A model generated the notes under the pieces. It was not told where the DNA came from. It ran no database searches and worked only from the letters and a program-made list of their open reading frames with translations. Both the position numbers and the translations under genes were made by a program. From Bacteroidota bacterium (GTDB taxonomy: Bacteria; Bacteroidota; Ignavibacteria; Ignavibacteriales; Melioribacteraceae), in NCBI GenBank assembly GCA_018818065.1, contig JAHISV010000008.1, positions 124,001 through 188,000 of the forward strand: a stretch of 64,000 nt of DNA. The letters are read 5' to 3'. Every line of letters starts with the position of its first letter. The stretch's first letter is position 1. Positions 1 through 9,069 of the stretch are shown here, in pieces.

Positions 1-1122
1 AACTTATTCAAAGAAACCGCCGCGTACAAAACGAAAGTAAAAATTGATTCATCCATCTATAAAAGCGAACCAGAAAACCTGAATGATCTTGAAATTGTTT
101 TCAGAAAGGAATTCAATTCTACCCTTATAGCAAAACCGGTTCATTATGAGAATGTAACCTACATTTGTGAGAGGAAGGGGTTGATTACTGCTCTTGATAC
201 GACCGGCGCAACAATATGGGATTACGACGCTTATGGTGATATCGTCAGCGTTCCTGTTATTGCAAAGGGGAAGTTTGTAGCGGCCACATATCAGGGAGAT
301 TTAATAATTCTGGATGCCTTAACCGGCGAATCTATTGAAACCATTGGATTCGAAGACTACATTACTTCTGACCTGTTAGCCATGGAATACCAGGGGAACA
401 AGGAACTGTTGATCAGGGGTGAAACTGACTCAAAAACCGCCATTGTTTTTGGTACTTCATCCGGCAAAATTTATTGTTATGACCTTGACACTGTACAGGA
501 GTACTGGGTTAATTCAGAGGCTGCTGATCTGATTAACACACAAATTGAAATTGCAGGCAATAAAATTATAGCCACTTCCCAGGCAGGGAATATATACTGC
601 ATTGACGCAAAGCGCGGATGGCTAACCTGGAGATGGAACGAGAGAACATCCAAGGATAAGGACATTTATGATTACTCTCTCCTTATTCATGAAGACAAGG
701 TATTTGCCGCCAGCACCAGCGGAAAGGTTTTTGGAATTGATTTGAAGTTAGGTAAAACACTCTGGCAGTCAGATGCTTTCCGCAGTCCCTGCACAGCAAT
801 TGCTCTTTCTCCCAACCAGAAAAATCTATTAGCAAAAGTGTATAACAACAAACTGATTTTACTTTCGCAAAAAACCGGAACCAACTTGGATGTAGTCCAA
901 TACTCAAGAGGTTATGATGAGATAATGGGTAATGTATTTATTTATGAAAGTGACATGTTTGCAACTTCCGGCGATGGCGTGTTATATAAAATGAAAAACT
1001 TCAAAAATTCTGAAATGGTGTTTGAATTAGGTAATAGAATTCCCCTATCTGTTCAGAACATCAAAGACAATCAATTTCTTGTATCAACTATTGACGGTTT
1101 GGTACTAATGGTAAAATTTTAG
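1..1122 (+). CDS. PQQ-like beta-propeller (BamB-like) protein, 5' truncated
   Basis: The frame is open from base 1 to the TAG at 1120-1122, so the gene begins before the window; about 373 codons are visible. The sequence is a series of propeller-blade repeats of the type 'ALDTTGATIWDY', 'ILDALTGESIE', 'CIDAKRGWLTWRW' and 'GIDLKLGKTLWQSD', each a strand ending in Asp-x-x-x-Gly-x-x-x-Trp. This is the PQQ/quinoprotein-like repeat family that includes the outer-membrane assembly lipoprotein BamB. No cofactor ligands can be assigned, so a structural or binding role is more likely than a dehydrogenase. It lies 10 bp before the HAD phosphatase gene, probably in one transcript. The N-terminus, and therefore signal peptide and localisation, are unknown. 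Confidence 0.75.
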   Translation, partial: NLFKETAAYKTKVKIDSSIYKSEPENLNDLEIVFRKEFNSTLIAKPVHYENVTYICERKGLITALDTTGATIWDYDAYGDIVSVPVIAKGKFVAATYQGDLIILDALTGESIETIGFEDYITSDLLAMEYQGNKELLIRGETDSKTAIVFGTSSGKIYCYDLDTVQEYWVNSEAADLINTQIEIAGNKIIATSQAGNIYCIDAKRGWLTWRWNERTSKDKDIYDYSLLIHEDKVFAASTSGKVFGIDLKLGKTLWQSDAFRSPCTAIALSPNQKNLLAKVYNNKLILLSQKTGTNLDVVQYSRGYDEIMGNVFIYESDMFATSGDGVLYKMKNFKNSEMVFELGNRIPLSVQNIKDNQFLVSTIDGLVLMVKF

Positions 1123-1132
1123 CGAGGAATAG

Positions 1133-1777
1133 TTGAGTAAATTTAAGGGATTAATTTTCGATGTAGACGGAACACTAACATCAACCAATCAGTTAATTTT
1201 TGATTCGTTTAATCATATTACAGAAAAGTACCTGAACCGGACGTACACGGATAAAGAAATCGTAGCATTTTTCGGTCCCACAGAAAATGTAATAATCATG
1301 GATCTGATGAAGGATAATTACGAAGAAGCACGGAAAGACTATTTTGAGTTCTACCGAAATAACCATAAAAGGCTCGCTGATACTTATCCGGGAATTTACG
1401 AGTTAATAAATACCCTCAGCGGCAAAACTCTTCTTTCCGTATATACTGGCAAGGGACGGGACAGCATGGTAATTACCTTGCAGGAAACAGGCATTCATGA
1501 TCATTTTGACATGGTCGTTTCTGGTGATGATATTGAAGGACATAAACCTTCACCTGAGGGGATTAATCTATTCCTTGATAAATTTAACCTTGCCCCCGAA
1601 GAAGTTCTAATGATTGGTGACGCGCCTGCTGACCAGATTGCCGCCAGAGACGCCGGATGTAAGGTTGCCTCGGTTCTTTGGGACTCTTACGCCAAGGATA
1701 ACGGCTTCTGGAAAGAGAGTGATTATGCGTTTCATTCGGTGGAGGAGTTGAGTGCTTTCTTGCTAGACAGTATATAA
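1133..1777 (+). CDS. HAD-superfamily hydrolase (phosphoglycolate phosphatase-like)
   Basis: A 214-residue protein with the HAD core: motif I DVDGT at residues 10-14 with both catalytic aspartates, the conserved Lys in 'GHKPSPEG', and motif IV 'MIGDAPADQIAARDAG'. The alpha-helical insert after motif I is the C1 cap typical of the Gph/PpaX/beta-phosphoglucomutase subgroup, so the substrate is probably a small phosphomonoester; which one cannot be read from sequence. Start is TTG at 1133, preceded by a GAGGAA ribosome-binding site; there is no ATG near the start. It follows the propeller gene by 10 bp and is followed by a hairpin terminator. Confidence 0.88.
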   Translation: MSKFKGLIFDVDGTLTSTNQLIFDSFNHITEKYLNRTYTDKEIVAFFGPTENVIIMDLMKDNYEEARKDYFEFYRNNHKRLADTYPGIYELINTLSGKTLLSVYTGKGRDSMVITLQETGIHDHFDMVVSGDDIEGHKPSPEGINLFLDKFNLAPEEVLMIGDAPADQIAARDAGCKVASVLWDSYAKDNGFWKESDYAFHSVEELSAFLLDSI

Positions 1778-1902
1778 GAAAAGGTTGGGCAAATTGATAA
1801 CACGTTAAAGACGGATCAACGGAGAGACGAAAAGATAACTGCTAAAACAAAAACTGATAGATAAAAAAATCGTACTTTTGAATCGATTATTGCAATAAAA
1901 AG

Positions 1903-1931
1903 GGCGAGCAGCTTTAGCTGGATCGCCTTTC
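1903..1931 (+). terminator. Rho-independent terminator after the HAD gene
   Basis: Two nested stems, GGCGA/TCGCC around CAGCT-tt-AGCTG (1903-1927), run into TTTCTT on the plus strand. It lies about 125 bp downstream of the HAD stop and would also stop read-through into the convergent gene ending at 1977. Confidence 0.6.
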
Positions 1932-1946
1932 TTCTCTCAATTAAAA

Positions 1947-1970
1947 ATTCAGCATTCAAAATTCAAAATT
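1947..1970. repeat. Short tandem heptamer (ATTCAAA)n
   Basis: Three consecutive 7-bp units (ATTCAGC, ATTCAAA, ATTCAAA) followed by ATT, in the gap between two convergent genes. It may be only AT-rich slippage sequence; no function is assigned. Confidence 0.35.
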
Positions 1971-1976
1971 ATTCCT

Positions 1977-3314
1977 TTAAAGATCTACTGGGTAAATAAA
2001 AGATATCCTCGGTTCAATTCTTTTCTGCGGTGCAAAATCAATTATGTTGTCATCAGCATCGCGGACTGGTGTAAACGTCCACTGGTAAACCATGCTGACC
2101 AAAATATAAGAGTTCGCCTTGTATCCAAGTTCAGCATAGAGATAACTTCTGTCATCCAACTTAAAGAGATCGCCTTCATCCTGAATACGAATTTTATCGT
2201 AACCTGCACGAACAACAATCGGCATAGCATCAGGGGCTATCATTGTGTACATATGAAGTATTCCACTCTGTGGATCGTTATCAAGTCGCTGGTAACTTCC
2301 AATTACATTAAACAGACCAAGTACCCTTGCAAAAAGCTCACCATACCACCCATTCCCAATTCCATTCGCGGCTTCAAGCTGCTGGATTTTGCTTGTTACG
2401 AGATTCGTGTTACTATCAAAATGAAATCTTTCAATCTCGTAAAAGGAATTAAAATATGAAGGGATGTAATTATCACCATTAAACCTGCGCTCGAATTTGG
2501 TTGTGAGATCAACAAGCCCAAGCCCCTTGAACCGCATCATCATCCCGGCTGTTGCTCCACTGCCGAAGTTAATTATTTTTGCGTAGTCGAAGTAAACATC
2601 AAAATCAAACAGCTTACTTCGTACCACAGGAAGACCTAAATCCAATCCAATTTCAGTAACGCTTCCATCATCAACAGTTGATTCAAAGGTCTGTGATCCC
2701 TGATTATAAATACCCGCGGAAACACCGGAGTATTTATCAAAGTCGCTAACTATTGTCGCGCCAACTTCCAGGTTGCCAAGAATCGGGATATCTCTTAACT
2801 CGGTTAATTGCAGCGGACGAAGATAACCACGCAAGCCCATTACACCAGCCTGAGCAAAATTGCCATAAACAGACTCGAATCCAAAGGTGTTAAAATCAAC
2901 ATCGAATTCCAATCCGGCCTTTTTTGTATCCCAGCTGGGACTATTGTTGTACATATACATAATACTGCCATGACCCAGGGTTGCATAATCAAGTGAGCCA
3001 AGGCGTGCGTACAAGGGGTCGCCTTTCTGTCCGTATCGTAAATATCTTATGATGTTTAAGTAATCGGAAAACTCGTTAAAGTTTTCTGTGCGCAATTTAC
3101 CCTCTGCGGTAAACTCCAGATTCAGATCCAACCCGAAACCCCAATTCCCAAAAGAGAAATCGGGAAAAATGTGAACAGCGTAATGAGGCGCCCCGTCAAT
3201 CCATGTAACGCCCATACCTCCGCCCAAAAGCCCTTCTTCGGATTGAGGTACAAAGAACTGAGCATTAATTGTTTGTAAACTAAGCAGGACTAAAACTAAA
3301 AGTAATTTTTTCAT
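1977..3314 (-). CDS. Putative outer-membrane beta-barrel protein
   Basis: A 445-residue protein with a clear Sec signal peptide (Met-Lys-Lys, a Leu/Val core, probable cleavage after Ala-18). The mature part is rich in Gly, Tyr and Phe with alternating hydrophobic/polar strands ('NWGFGLDLNLEF', 'SYILVSMVYQWTF') and ends on an aromatic/hydrophobic strand, as expected of a barrel inserted by BAM. I do not recognise a named family. It is the last gene of the minus-strand series that starts with the TPR lipoprotein, 36 bp after the EnvC-like gene. A porin or envelope structural role is possible but unproven. Confidence 0.7.
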   Translation of the reverse strand: MKKLLLVLVLLSLQTINAQFFVPQSEEGLLGGGMGVTWIDGAPHYAVHIFPDFSFGNWGFGLDLNLEFTAEGKLRTENFNEFSDYLNIIRYLRYGQKGDPLYARLGSLDYATLGHGSIMYMYNNSPSWDTKKAGLEFDVDFNTFGFESVYGNFAQAGVMGLRGYLRPLQLTELRDIPILGNLEVGATIVSDFDKYSGVSAGIYNQGSQTFESTVDDGSVTEIGLDLGLPVVRSKLFDFDVYFDYAKIINFGSGATAGMMMRFKGLGLVDLTTKFERRFNGDNYIPSYFNSFYEIERFHFDSNTNLVTSKIQQLEAANGIGNGWYGELFARVLGLFNVIGSYQRLDNDPQSGILHMYTMIAPDAMPIVVRAGYDKIRIQDEGDLFKLDDRSYLYAELGYKANSYILVSMVYQWTFTPVRDADDNIIDFAPQKRIEPRISFIYPVDL

Positions 3315-3350
3315 CTTATTTATCAGATTTGTGAAAGAATATCCGGATTA

Positions 3351-4565
3351 TTATTTCTTCATCAGCCATTGCTCGGGATTTTGATAATTTCGCTCGTTCC
3401 AAATTTCGAAATGCATTATTCGTCCCTCCAGACTGTCACTTACCCTGGCAAGTTGGGTGCCGCCAAGTACTTCATCCCCCTCATTTACATAAATATCTAT
3501 AAGGTGTCCGTAAACGGTTCTAAAATTACCTTTATGAGTAATAATAACAATTGTACCATAACCAGGTATCCAATCAATAACAGAAACCCTTCCCTGCGCA
3601 ACTGCCTGCACAACGGCATTCTTTTCGGCTTTAAGATCAATCCCGTAGTTCAATGTAACTGTCTTTAATTTTTCATTTACATTTTCGCCAAACTTTCTAA
3701 AGATTGATCCTTTAGCAATAGGCCAGTTCAATTTATTTTTAAGATCCACGAAGCTTTCGTAATTATCGTAGTTGTAATCCGCAATAGCGCTAATATCTTC
3801 ATTCTTAAGTTTAGCTTCCCGTAGTTTTGCCTGTCTCTGACGCTCTTCCTCAATAAGACGAGCAATAATGTTCTTTATTTGGATCTCCTGCTGCTGCTTT
3901 GTTCTTATCATTTGTTCAAGGGTCTGTTGATCATTTTTAATCCCATCAACCAACTCCTCTTTCTCATTCTTTCGTTTGCCAAGAATATTTTGCTCTGTTT
4001 TCTTCTGACTTACAAGAGCTTCCTTCTTGCTAACTTCTACTCTGTACTGATCTGAAAGTGAAGTCAGTTGCTCCTTGTTTTCTTTTAATTCTGTAATTAC
4101 CTCTTGATTGCGCGCAGTTATACTTTTAAGATATTTGTATCGAATAATTGCCTGATTAATAGATTCCGCATTAAAAAGAAAAGTAAAAAAGGATGACTTA
4201 CTGTTCTTATAAATCCATACAACGTACCTTCCATATTCATCTTTCAGGTTATTAATTCGTTTTTCAACAGTGCTAATATTGCCGGAAATTTTATTAATCT
4301 CCTTTTCTTTTGCTCTTTCTTCAATTTCAAGTTTATTTATTAGCTTGTTTAACTGAAGGGTCTGCTGGTTTATCAGATCCAGAATCTTTAATGATTCCAT
4401 CTCTTCTTTTTCTTTATCGCCTAACCTGCCCTCAAGCCTGTTAATTTCATTTTTTATCTGTTTAAGCTGTTCGTTTTGTTCATAGATTTGCGAGTTCGTT
4501 TGCCCGAAAGAAGTGGAAATTAAAAATAAAAATAAGCCGTATGTAATAAATAGTTTAGCTACCAT
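3351..4565 (-). CDS. EnvC-like murein hydrolase activator (degenerate LytM/M23 domain)
   Basis: A 404-residue protein: signal peptide (about 1-21), a long coiled coil rich in Glu/Lys/Gln (about 25-265), then a C-terminal LytM/peptidase M23 domain. In active LytM enzymes zinc and catalysis use H-x3-D and H-x-H. Here the first site reads 'NYGID' (His replaced by Asn, Asp kept) and the second 'IMHFEI' (first His replaced by Ile), while 'YGHL' is intact. Loss of these residues is what is seen in EnvC, which activates amidases at the septum instead of cutting peptidoglycan, so I infer an activator. Its ATG overlaps the stop of the DUF4292 gene by 7 bp, indicating translational coupling. Confidence 0.82.
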   Translation of the reverse strand: MVAKLFITYGLFLFLISTSFGQTNSQIYEQNEQLKQIKNEINRLEGRLGDKEKEEMESLKILDLINQQTLQLNKLINKLEIEERAKEKEINKISGNISTVEKRINNLKDEYGRYVVWIYKNSKSSFFTFLFNAESINQAIIRYKYLKSITARNQEVITELKENKEQLTSLSDQYRVEVSKKEALVSQKKTEQNILGKRKNEKEELVDGIKNDQQTLEQMIRTKQQQEIQIKNIIARLIEEERQRQAKLREAKLKNEDISAIADYNYDNYESFVDLKNKLNWPIAKGSIFRKFGENVNEKLKTVTLNYGIDLKAEKNAVVQAVAQGRVSVIDWIPGYGTIVIITHKGNFRTVYGHLIDIYVNEGDEVLGGTQLARVSDSLEGRIMHFEIWNERNYQNPEQWLMKK

Positions 4566-5338
4566 TCAACAACTTCAATGTCCGTTGGAAGCAGAAGATT
4601 AAATTCCAAATCATCAATATTAACTTCAATTTTCCTATATTCTATATCAAGGATCTGATCCTTTTCAGAATACTCAATTCTGGAATTGAACGGTACAGGA
4701 ACATCGTTATAAAACTTAAAATTACTATAACTGCCCTTTAGAATAGACTTCCCTTTATCCGAAACAACACTATAGGAGTTAAGCGCGAGCGTTTCATTAT
4801 CTATGTTATAGATGTTGCTTCTTTTATTATTACCCTCAAAAGATAGAATATATGAATCTTCAGTTATGTCAAAACCGGCGGGTTCACTGGATAATTTATT
4901 GGTTAAATTAACCGAACCGGAAAGTGCATCCATAAGATCATCAAAAGCCAGATCCACTTTTAATATTTTTTCAATAACTCCTTCCTTATTCTGCCCGGTA
5001 TAAAGCCTTTTATTCATTGGATCATAAAACTGATAGGATCTTTCAGTAATTAAAGCATGGGCAAGCTCGATACCAAATGGTCCATAAATAGAAATCTTAA
5101 CCGAGTCCGGTTTCTTAATTAAAACTTCAAAATTAGCCTTGGCAGTAATTTTAGGGGAAGTAATTGCAAGAACACCTGTAGCCCTGAAGGAAGAAATCTT
5201 CCGTCTGTTTGCCTCTACTTTTTTTATAACCCTGCCTGGTGGTATTGATTTTGATTCTCTGACCGGTTTGGAAGGAACGCAGCCTATTATAAAGACTATC
5301 ATAAGAATCACAACATTAGCAGCTGCTATTTTTTTCAC
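4559..5338 (-). CDS. DUF4292-type lipoprotein (LolA/LolB-like fold)
   Basis: A 259-residue protein with a lipoprotein signal peptide ending in a 'IIGC' lipobox at about residue 20. The mature region resembles the DUF4292/outer-membrane-lipoprotein-sorting group: 'FRATGVLAI', 'ANFEVLIKKPDSVKISIYGPFG', 'RSYQFYDPMNKRLYTG', the beta-sheet wrap used by LolA/LolB to hold acyl chains. Bacteroidota usually lack a recognisable LolB and this family is a candidate substitute; that is inference. Start overlaps the upstream TPR gene by 4 bp (ATGA type) and its end overlaps envC-like by 7 bp, so the three are tightly coupled. Confidence 0.75.
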   Translation of the reverse strand: MKKIAAANVVILMIVFIIGCVPSKPVRESKSIPPGRVIKKVEANRRKISSFRATGVLAITSPKITAKANFEVLIKKPDSVKISIYGPFGIELAHALITERSYQFYDPMNKRLYTGQNKEGVIEKILKVDLAFDDLMDALSGSVNLTNKLSSEPAGFDITEDSYILSFEGNNKRSNIYNIDNETLALNSYSVVSDKGKSILKGSYSNFKFYNDVPVPFNSRIEYSEKDQILDIEYRKIEVNIDDLEFNLLLPTDIEVVEW

Positions 5339-7137
5339 ATTCCCCCCGATTCAATTTTTTGTTTAAGATTCTCAATAGTTGGATCAATTTCGAATGCCTC
5401 TGTCCAGTATTTTTTTGCGTTATCAATATCACCCAACTTAAAGTAAACATCACCAAGATGATCAAGCTGCACAGCATTTTCAGAATCAACCAACACTGCT
5501 TTTTCAATAAATTCTTTTGCTGATTTATAATTACCAAGTTTATAGTGTATCCAGCCAATGGTATCAAGGTAGGAGGAATTTTCAGAATCAGCTTCAACCG
5601 CGGCTTCCGACATTTTTAATGCTTCATCTAACTTAATATCCCTTTCAGCCAAGGAGTAGGCATAATTATTAAGAACAAAGGCATTTGTAGAATCCAGCTC
5701 TAACGCCTTGGAATATGAGACGTCACATTCATCAAACATTTTTTCGTTATCATAAATCAAACCCAGCATTCCTAGTATCTGAATATTCTCCTCATCAATC
5801 GAGAGGGCACGATTCAAATACGTAATAGCTTCCTCATTTTCCCCAAGTTGATTAAGAGTAAAACCAAGGGCAGACAAACTGGTTAGATCACCAGGATTCA
5901 GTTCAACTGATTTCTTCAAATATATTTTAGCTTCTTCGTGATGATTTTTTTGAGAGTGGGCTAAACCAAGAACAAGGTTAATCACAAATTCATCCGGGAA
6001 ATTTTTAACAGCGGTTGACATTTTCACAATTGCCGTATCAATATTGCCACGGTCAAATAACAAGCCGCCATACCGAATCCATATGCGAGGATTCCACTCT
6101 GCCTCTTTACTGGCTAAATCAAAATAATTTAGTGCTGTAGAGTCATTGCCTTCAAGAAGAGCAATTTCACCAAGATAAACGTTTGTTTGCCAATCAGATG
6201 TGTCTTGCGCTATTTCCGTAAAAACTTCTTTTGCAATTGGCAGAATTGAAGAATCTTTGCCCGCTTCTGTTAAAAATGCCGCCCCGATGGCTAGCTTTGC
6301 GTCGTGATTAATATCTTTGCTTTTAATAATTTTAAGATACTCTTTTGCACCGCTTCTCCAATCCGAGTTCTTGATATGAATACTTGCCTTATATTCAATA
6401 AGATTAAGATCATCCGGAAAGATCAAGAGAGCTTCATCGACTAACTCTAAGGCTTTCTCCAATTTATCAGATTTGATATAAGACTCAACCAGGATTTTTT
6501 GCAAATCCAAACTGGCAGGATTCAACTCAGATAATTCCTCAACGGTTTTAATCGTCTCATCAACATCTCCAAGCCTTTCATTTATATCAGCAATTTTTAC
6601 CAGCACCTGCCATTCCGGTCCGGTAATATCAAGGATCTTATTATAGTAAGCTAAAGCCTCAGTTGGTCTGTCCTTCTCTATTAATAAGCCCAAATTATAA
6701 TAAGCCTGAACGCTTGTAGAATCCATGGCAATAATTTCTCTGTATACAAACGCAGCTGAATCAGCTACCCTGGCATTTTGATAAATACGCGCTAAAAGAA
6801 ATTTGTATTCAATATCGGTCGGACTCAGCTCAGTTGCTCTTCTGGAATATTTAAGCGCCTTAGCCAGTTTATTCAATTTTAGATAATTCCGACCAAGTAT
6901 GTAATATATACTTGGCTGAGGATCGGCTGCCAGAGCGCTCTCAAATTGTCTGATAGCTTCATCAATATTTCCCTGAACTTCGGCAATTGAGCCAGAAACA
7001 ACGTGATGCGTAGCCAATTTTTCCTTATTTTTAACCATTAGATTATTACTTGAAGAAAAATTGTCATTTAATACCGTCTGTTGCGTGGAACATGCCGCAA
7101 GGATGGAAATTAATAGTATAGATAATGTATTTTTCAT
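5335..7137 (-). CDS. TPR-repeat lipoprotein
   Basis: A 600-residue protein with a lipoprotein signal (lipobox 'LAAC', Cys at about residue 16) and about fifteen tetratricopeptide repeats covering nearly all of the mature chain; typical units are 'AIRQFESALAADPQPSIYYILG', 'AITYLNRALSIDEENIQILG' and 'SAKEFIEKAVLVDSENAVQLDHLG'. Such super-helical scaffolds bind partner proteins in the periplasm. It is the first gene of the TPR - DUF4292 - EnvC-like - barrel series and overlaps the next gene by 4 bp, so it probably serves the same envelope or division process. A 16-bp palindrome sits just upstream of its start. Confidence 0.85.
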   Translation of the reverse strand: MKNTLSILLISILAACSTQQTVLNDNFSSSNNLMVKNKEKLATHHVVSGSIAEVQGNIDEAIRQFESALAADPQPSIYYILGRNYLKLNKLAKALKYSRRATELSPTDIEYKFLLARIYQNARVADSAAFVYREIIAMDSTSVQAYYNLGLLIEKDRPTEALAYYNKILDITGPEWQVLVKIADINERLGDVDETIKTVEELSELNPASLDLQKILVESYIKSDKLEKALELVDEALLIFPDDLNLIEYKASIHIKNSDWRSGAKEYLKIIKSKDINHDAKLAIGAAFLTEAGKDSSILPIAKEVFTEIAQDTSDWQTNVYLGEIALLEGNDSTALNYFDLASKEAEWNPRIWIRYGGLLFDRGNIDTAIVKMSTAVKNFPDEFVINLVLGLAHSQKNHHEEAKIYLKKSVELNPGDLTSLSALGFTLNQLGENEEAITYLNRALSIDEENIQILGMLGLIYDNEKMFDECDVSYSKALELDSTNAFVLNNYAYSLAERDIKLDEALKMSEAAVEADSENSSYLDTIGWIHYKLGNYKSAKEFIEKAVLVDSENAVQLDHLGDVYFKLGDIDNAKKYWTEAFEIDPTIENLKQKIESGGM

Positions 7138-7142
7138 AATGC

Positions 7143-7158
7143 CTTATAAACTTATAAG
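7143..7158. repeat. Perfect 16-bp palindrome at the TPR-gene start
   Basis: CTTATAA-AC-TTATAAG, reading the same on both strands, lies 5 bp upstream of the TPR lipoprotein start codon and overlaps the place expected for its ribosome-binding site, in the 82-bp divergent gap before the ATP-grasp gene. It could be an operator or an RNA hairpin; AT-rich chance is not excluded. Confidence 0.4.
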
Positions 7159-7219
7159 AAAAAATATCACTTCGATAAAATAATCACAAGGTAAAAGATC
7201 ACAACATAATCAGGTAAAA

Positions 7220-8122
7220 ATGACCCGTCACTATAACTTGTTGCTCTCTTATACATGGGAATATGACCAAGAGTTCGCAGAACGTGTAAAAATAATTTTT
7301 AATAAATTAGGCTTATCTGTACTTGTTTTTACAGATAACGAAATTGAATCTACAAAAACATTAATTGAATCAGAACAAATATCATTTGACGCGTATCTTG
7401 ATAGAGCCTCTGATGTAGACGAGAGATATGAACCTATTGCCATATTGCTCTCAAAAACAAATACATATCTGATAAATCCTCAGAAAGTGGCGGAAAAAGT
7501 TATTGACAAAGGTTATATGCACAATGAAGCGCTAAAAGCCGGGCTTCCCCTACCTCTGTCGTATATCATACCGCCATTGGACGAACAGAAGGATTACTAT
7601 ATTTCTGAGAATATACTTAATGATATCGGCAAACCATTTGTTGTGAAACCATGCTTCCATACAGGCGGTGGCGAAGGTGTATTGAAAAATGCAACCCACT
7701 TGTATGATATTATTCAATCCCGGGGAAATCTCCCCGAGGACTCTTATCTGATTCAAAAGAAAATCTACCCTGCTACGTTTTTTGATAAGCGTGCCTGGTT
7801 CAGGATCCTTTGGGCATTTGGTGATATTTACATTTCCTGGTGGGACGATGAGAGGTTTATTTACCAGGAGATTACTAATGAGGAATATGAATGTTTGAAA
7901 TTAAGTCGACTTGAAGAGATCAGCAGAAAATTCTCAGGGCTATGCGGGTTGGATTATTTTTCCACAGAAGCTGCTATTACTGAAAGTGGTGATATCTTTG
8001 TAATTGACTATGTTAATGATCAATGTGACTTCAGATTAAAAAACAACCACCCGGATGGAGTACCCGAGGCAATTGTTGATGGTTTTATTTACAGTCTCAT
8101 CAAAAATATTTTAAAGGTCTAA
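7220..8122 (+). CDS. ATP-grasp domain protein of unknown substrate
   Basis: A 300-residue protein with an ATP-grasp fold: N-terminal pre-ATP-grasp part (about 1-95), then 'PFVVKPCFHTGGGEGVL' (about 140-157), which matches the ATP-binding beta-hairpin and glycine-rich loop, and 'DIFVIDYVNDQCDF' near residues 255-270, matching the Mg-binding acidic strand of RimK/D-Ala-D-Ala-ligase-like enzymes. Such enzymes join a carboxylate to an amine or thiol using ATP. It stands alone, divergent from the envelope operon and convergent with rsgA (4-bp overlap), so neither context nor motif gives the substrate. ATG start; the upstream ribosome-binding site (AGGTAAAA) is weak. Confidence 0.72.
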   Translation: MTRHYNLLLSYTWEYDQEFAERVKIIFNKLGLSVLVFTDNEIESTKTLIESEQISFDAYLDRASDVDERYEPIAILLSKTNTYLINPQKVAEKVIDKGYMHNEALKAGLPLPLSYIIPPLDEQKDYYISENILNDIGKPFVVKPCFHTGGGEGVLKNATHLYDIIQSRGNLPEDSYLIQKKIYPATFFDKRAWFRILWAFGDIYISWWDDERFIYQEITNEEYECLKLSRLEEISRKFSGLCGLDYFSTEAAITESGDIFVIDYVNDQCDFRLKNNHPDGVPEAIVDGFIYSLIKNILKV

Positions 8123-9069
8123 AAATTCATATCTTCTTCTATAGTTTCCAATAAGTTCAAATAGCTTTTGTATCGAATAATATCAATCTCTTCCTCATCA
8201 ACAGCTTCAATAACCGCGCACCCTGGTTCATGCTGATGAGTGCAAGTATTAAATTTACAATCATGAATATAATCTTCAAACTCCTTGAAATAATGTCCTA
8301 AATCCTCTTTCTTAATTCCATAAGGGTCAATCTCTCTTATACCGGGAGTATCAATGACGTACGTACCTTCAAGCACTTGATTCATAACGCTAGTGACTGT
8401 TGTATGCTTGCCTTTATCAGAAGCATCACTAATTTCTCCTACGTTAAAATCGAGTTCGGGGAAAAGCGAGTTGAGAATAGAAGATTTGCCAACACCTGAA
8501 GAACCCCAGAAAAGATTTACCTTGCCCTCAAGAGAGGCGCGAACCTCGTTAATGCCAATATTTTCCGTTACGCTGGTAACAAATACATCATAGCCCAATT
8601 GGGAGTAAAAATCCCTCCAGAAATTTGTCTCTTTCTCATCTGAGAGATCACACTTGTTCAATATAATACTTACAGAAACATGCGAACTTTCCGCGGCTAC
8701 AATAAGTCTGTCAATAGTTCTTTCATTAAGCTGCGGACTAAAAATACTTGACACTACATAGAGCATATCCACGTTGGAAGCAATTATTTGTTCCAGCCTT
8801 TCACCCCTGTGTCCGGCACCTTTTATGCGAGGTGCTTTTCTGGATATATAGTTTTTACGTTCGCCAACTTCAGAAATTACACCCGTTCCATCTTCGTTAA
8901 TATCAAACTCAACTTCATCACCAACAACAACCATATCCAGTGTAAACTGTTTGCCCTTTTTAAGAGCATATTTCTTTTTAAATTTTCCCTTAAGGGAACA
9001 GCGTATTAAATCCCCTTCGTAAAAGGTATAATAGTCCTTACTTTCTATTCTGTAAACTCTTCCTTTAAT
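8119..9069 (-). CDS. rsgA: Ribosome small-subunit-dependent GTPase RsgA, probable ATT start
   Basis: A circularly permuted GTPase that matures the 30S subunit. Motifs in permuted order are G4 'NKCD', G1 'GSSGVGKSS', G3 'DTPG', then the C-terminal zinc knuckle Cys-x4-Cys-x-His-x5-Cys ('CKFNTCTHQHEPGC'). The first ATG in frame (8934) would remove the first strands of the N-terminal OB fold. The frame stays open upstream to a TAG at 9073-9075 and encodes 'KGRVYRIESKDYY', the usual RsgA N-terminus. That stretch has no ATG, GTG or TTG. An ATT at 9067-9069 sits 6 nt after a GGAG site and is the best start, giving 316 residues, normal for the family. ATT initiation is rare, so the start is inferred; a sequencing error is the alternative. 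Confidence 0.88.
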   Translation of the reverse strand: MKGRVYRIESKDYYTFYEGDLIRCSLKGKFKKKYALKKGKQFTLDMVVVGDEVEFDINEDGTGVISEVGERKNYISRKAPRIKGAGHRGERLEQIIASNVDMLYVVSSIFSPQLNERTIDRLIVAAESSHVSVSIILNKCDLSDEKETNFWRDFYSQLGYDVFVTSVTENIGINEVRASLEGKVNLFWGSSGVGKSSILNSLFPELDFNVGEISDASDKGKHTTVTSVMNQVLEGTYVIDTPGIREIDPYGIKKEDLGHYFKEFEDYIHDCKFNTCTHQHEPGCAVIEAVDEEEIDIIRYKSYLNLLETIEEDMNF

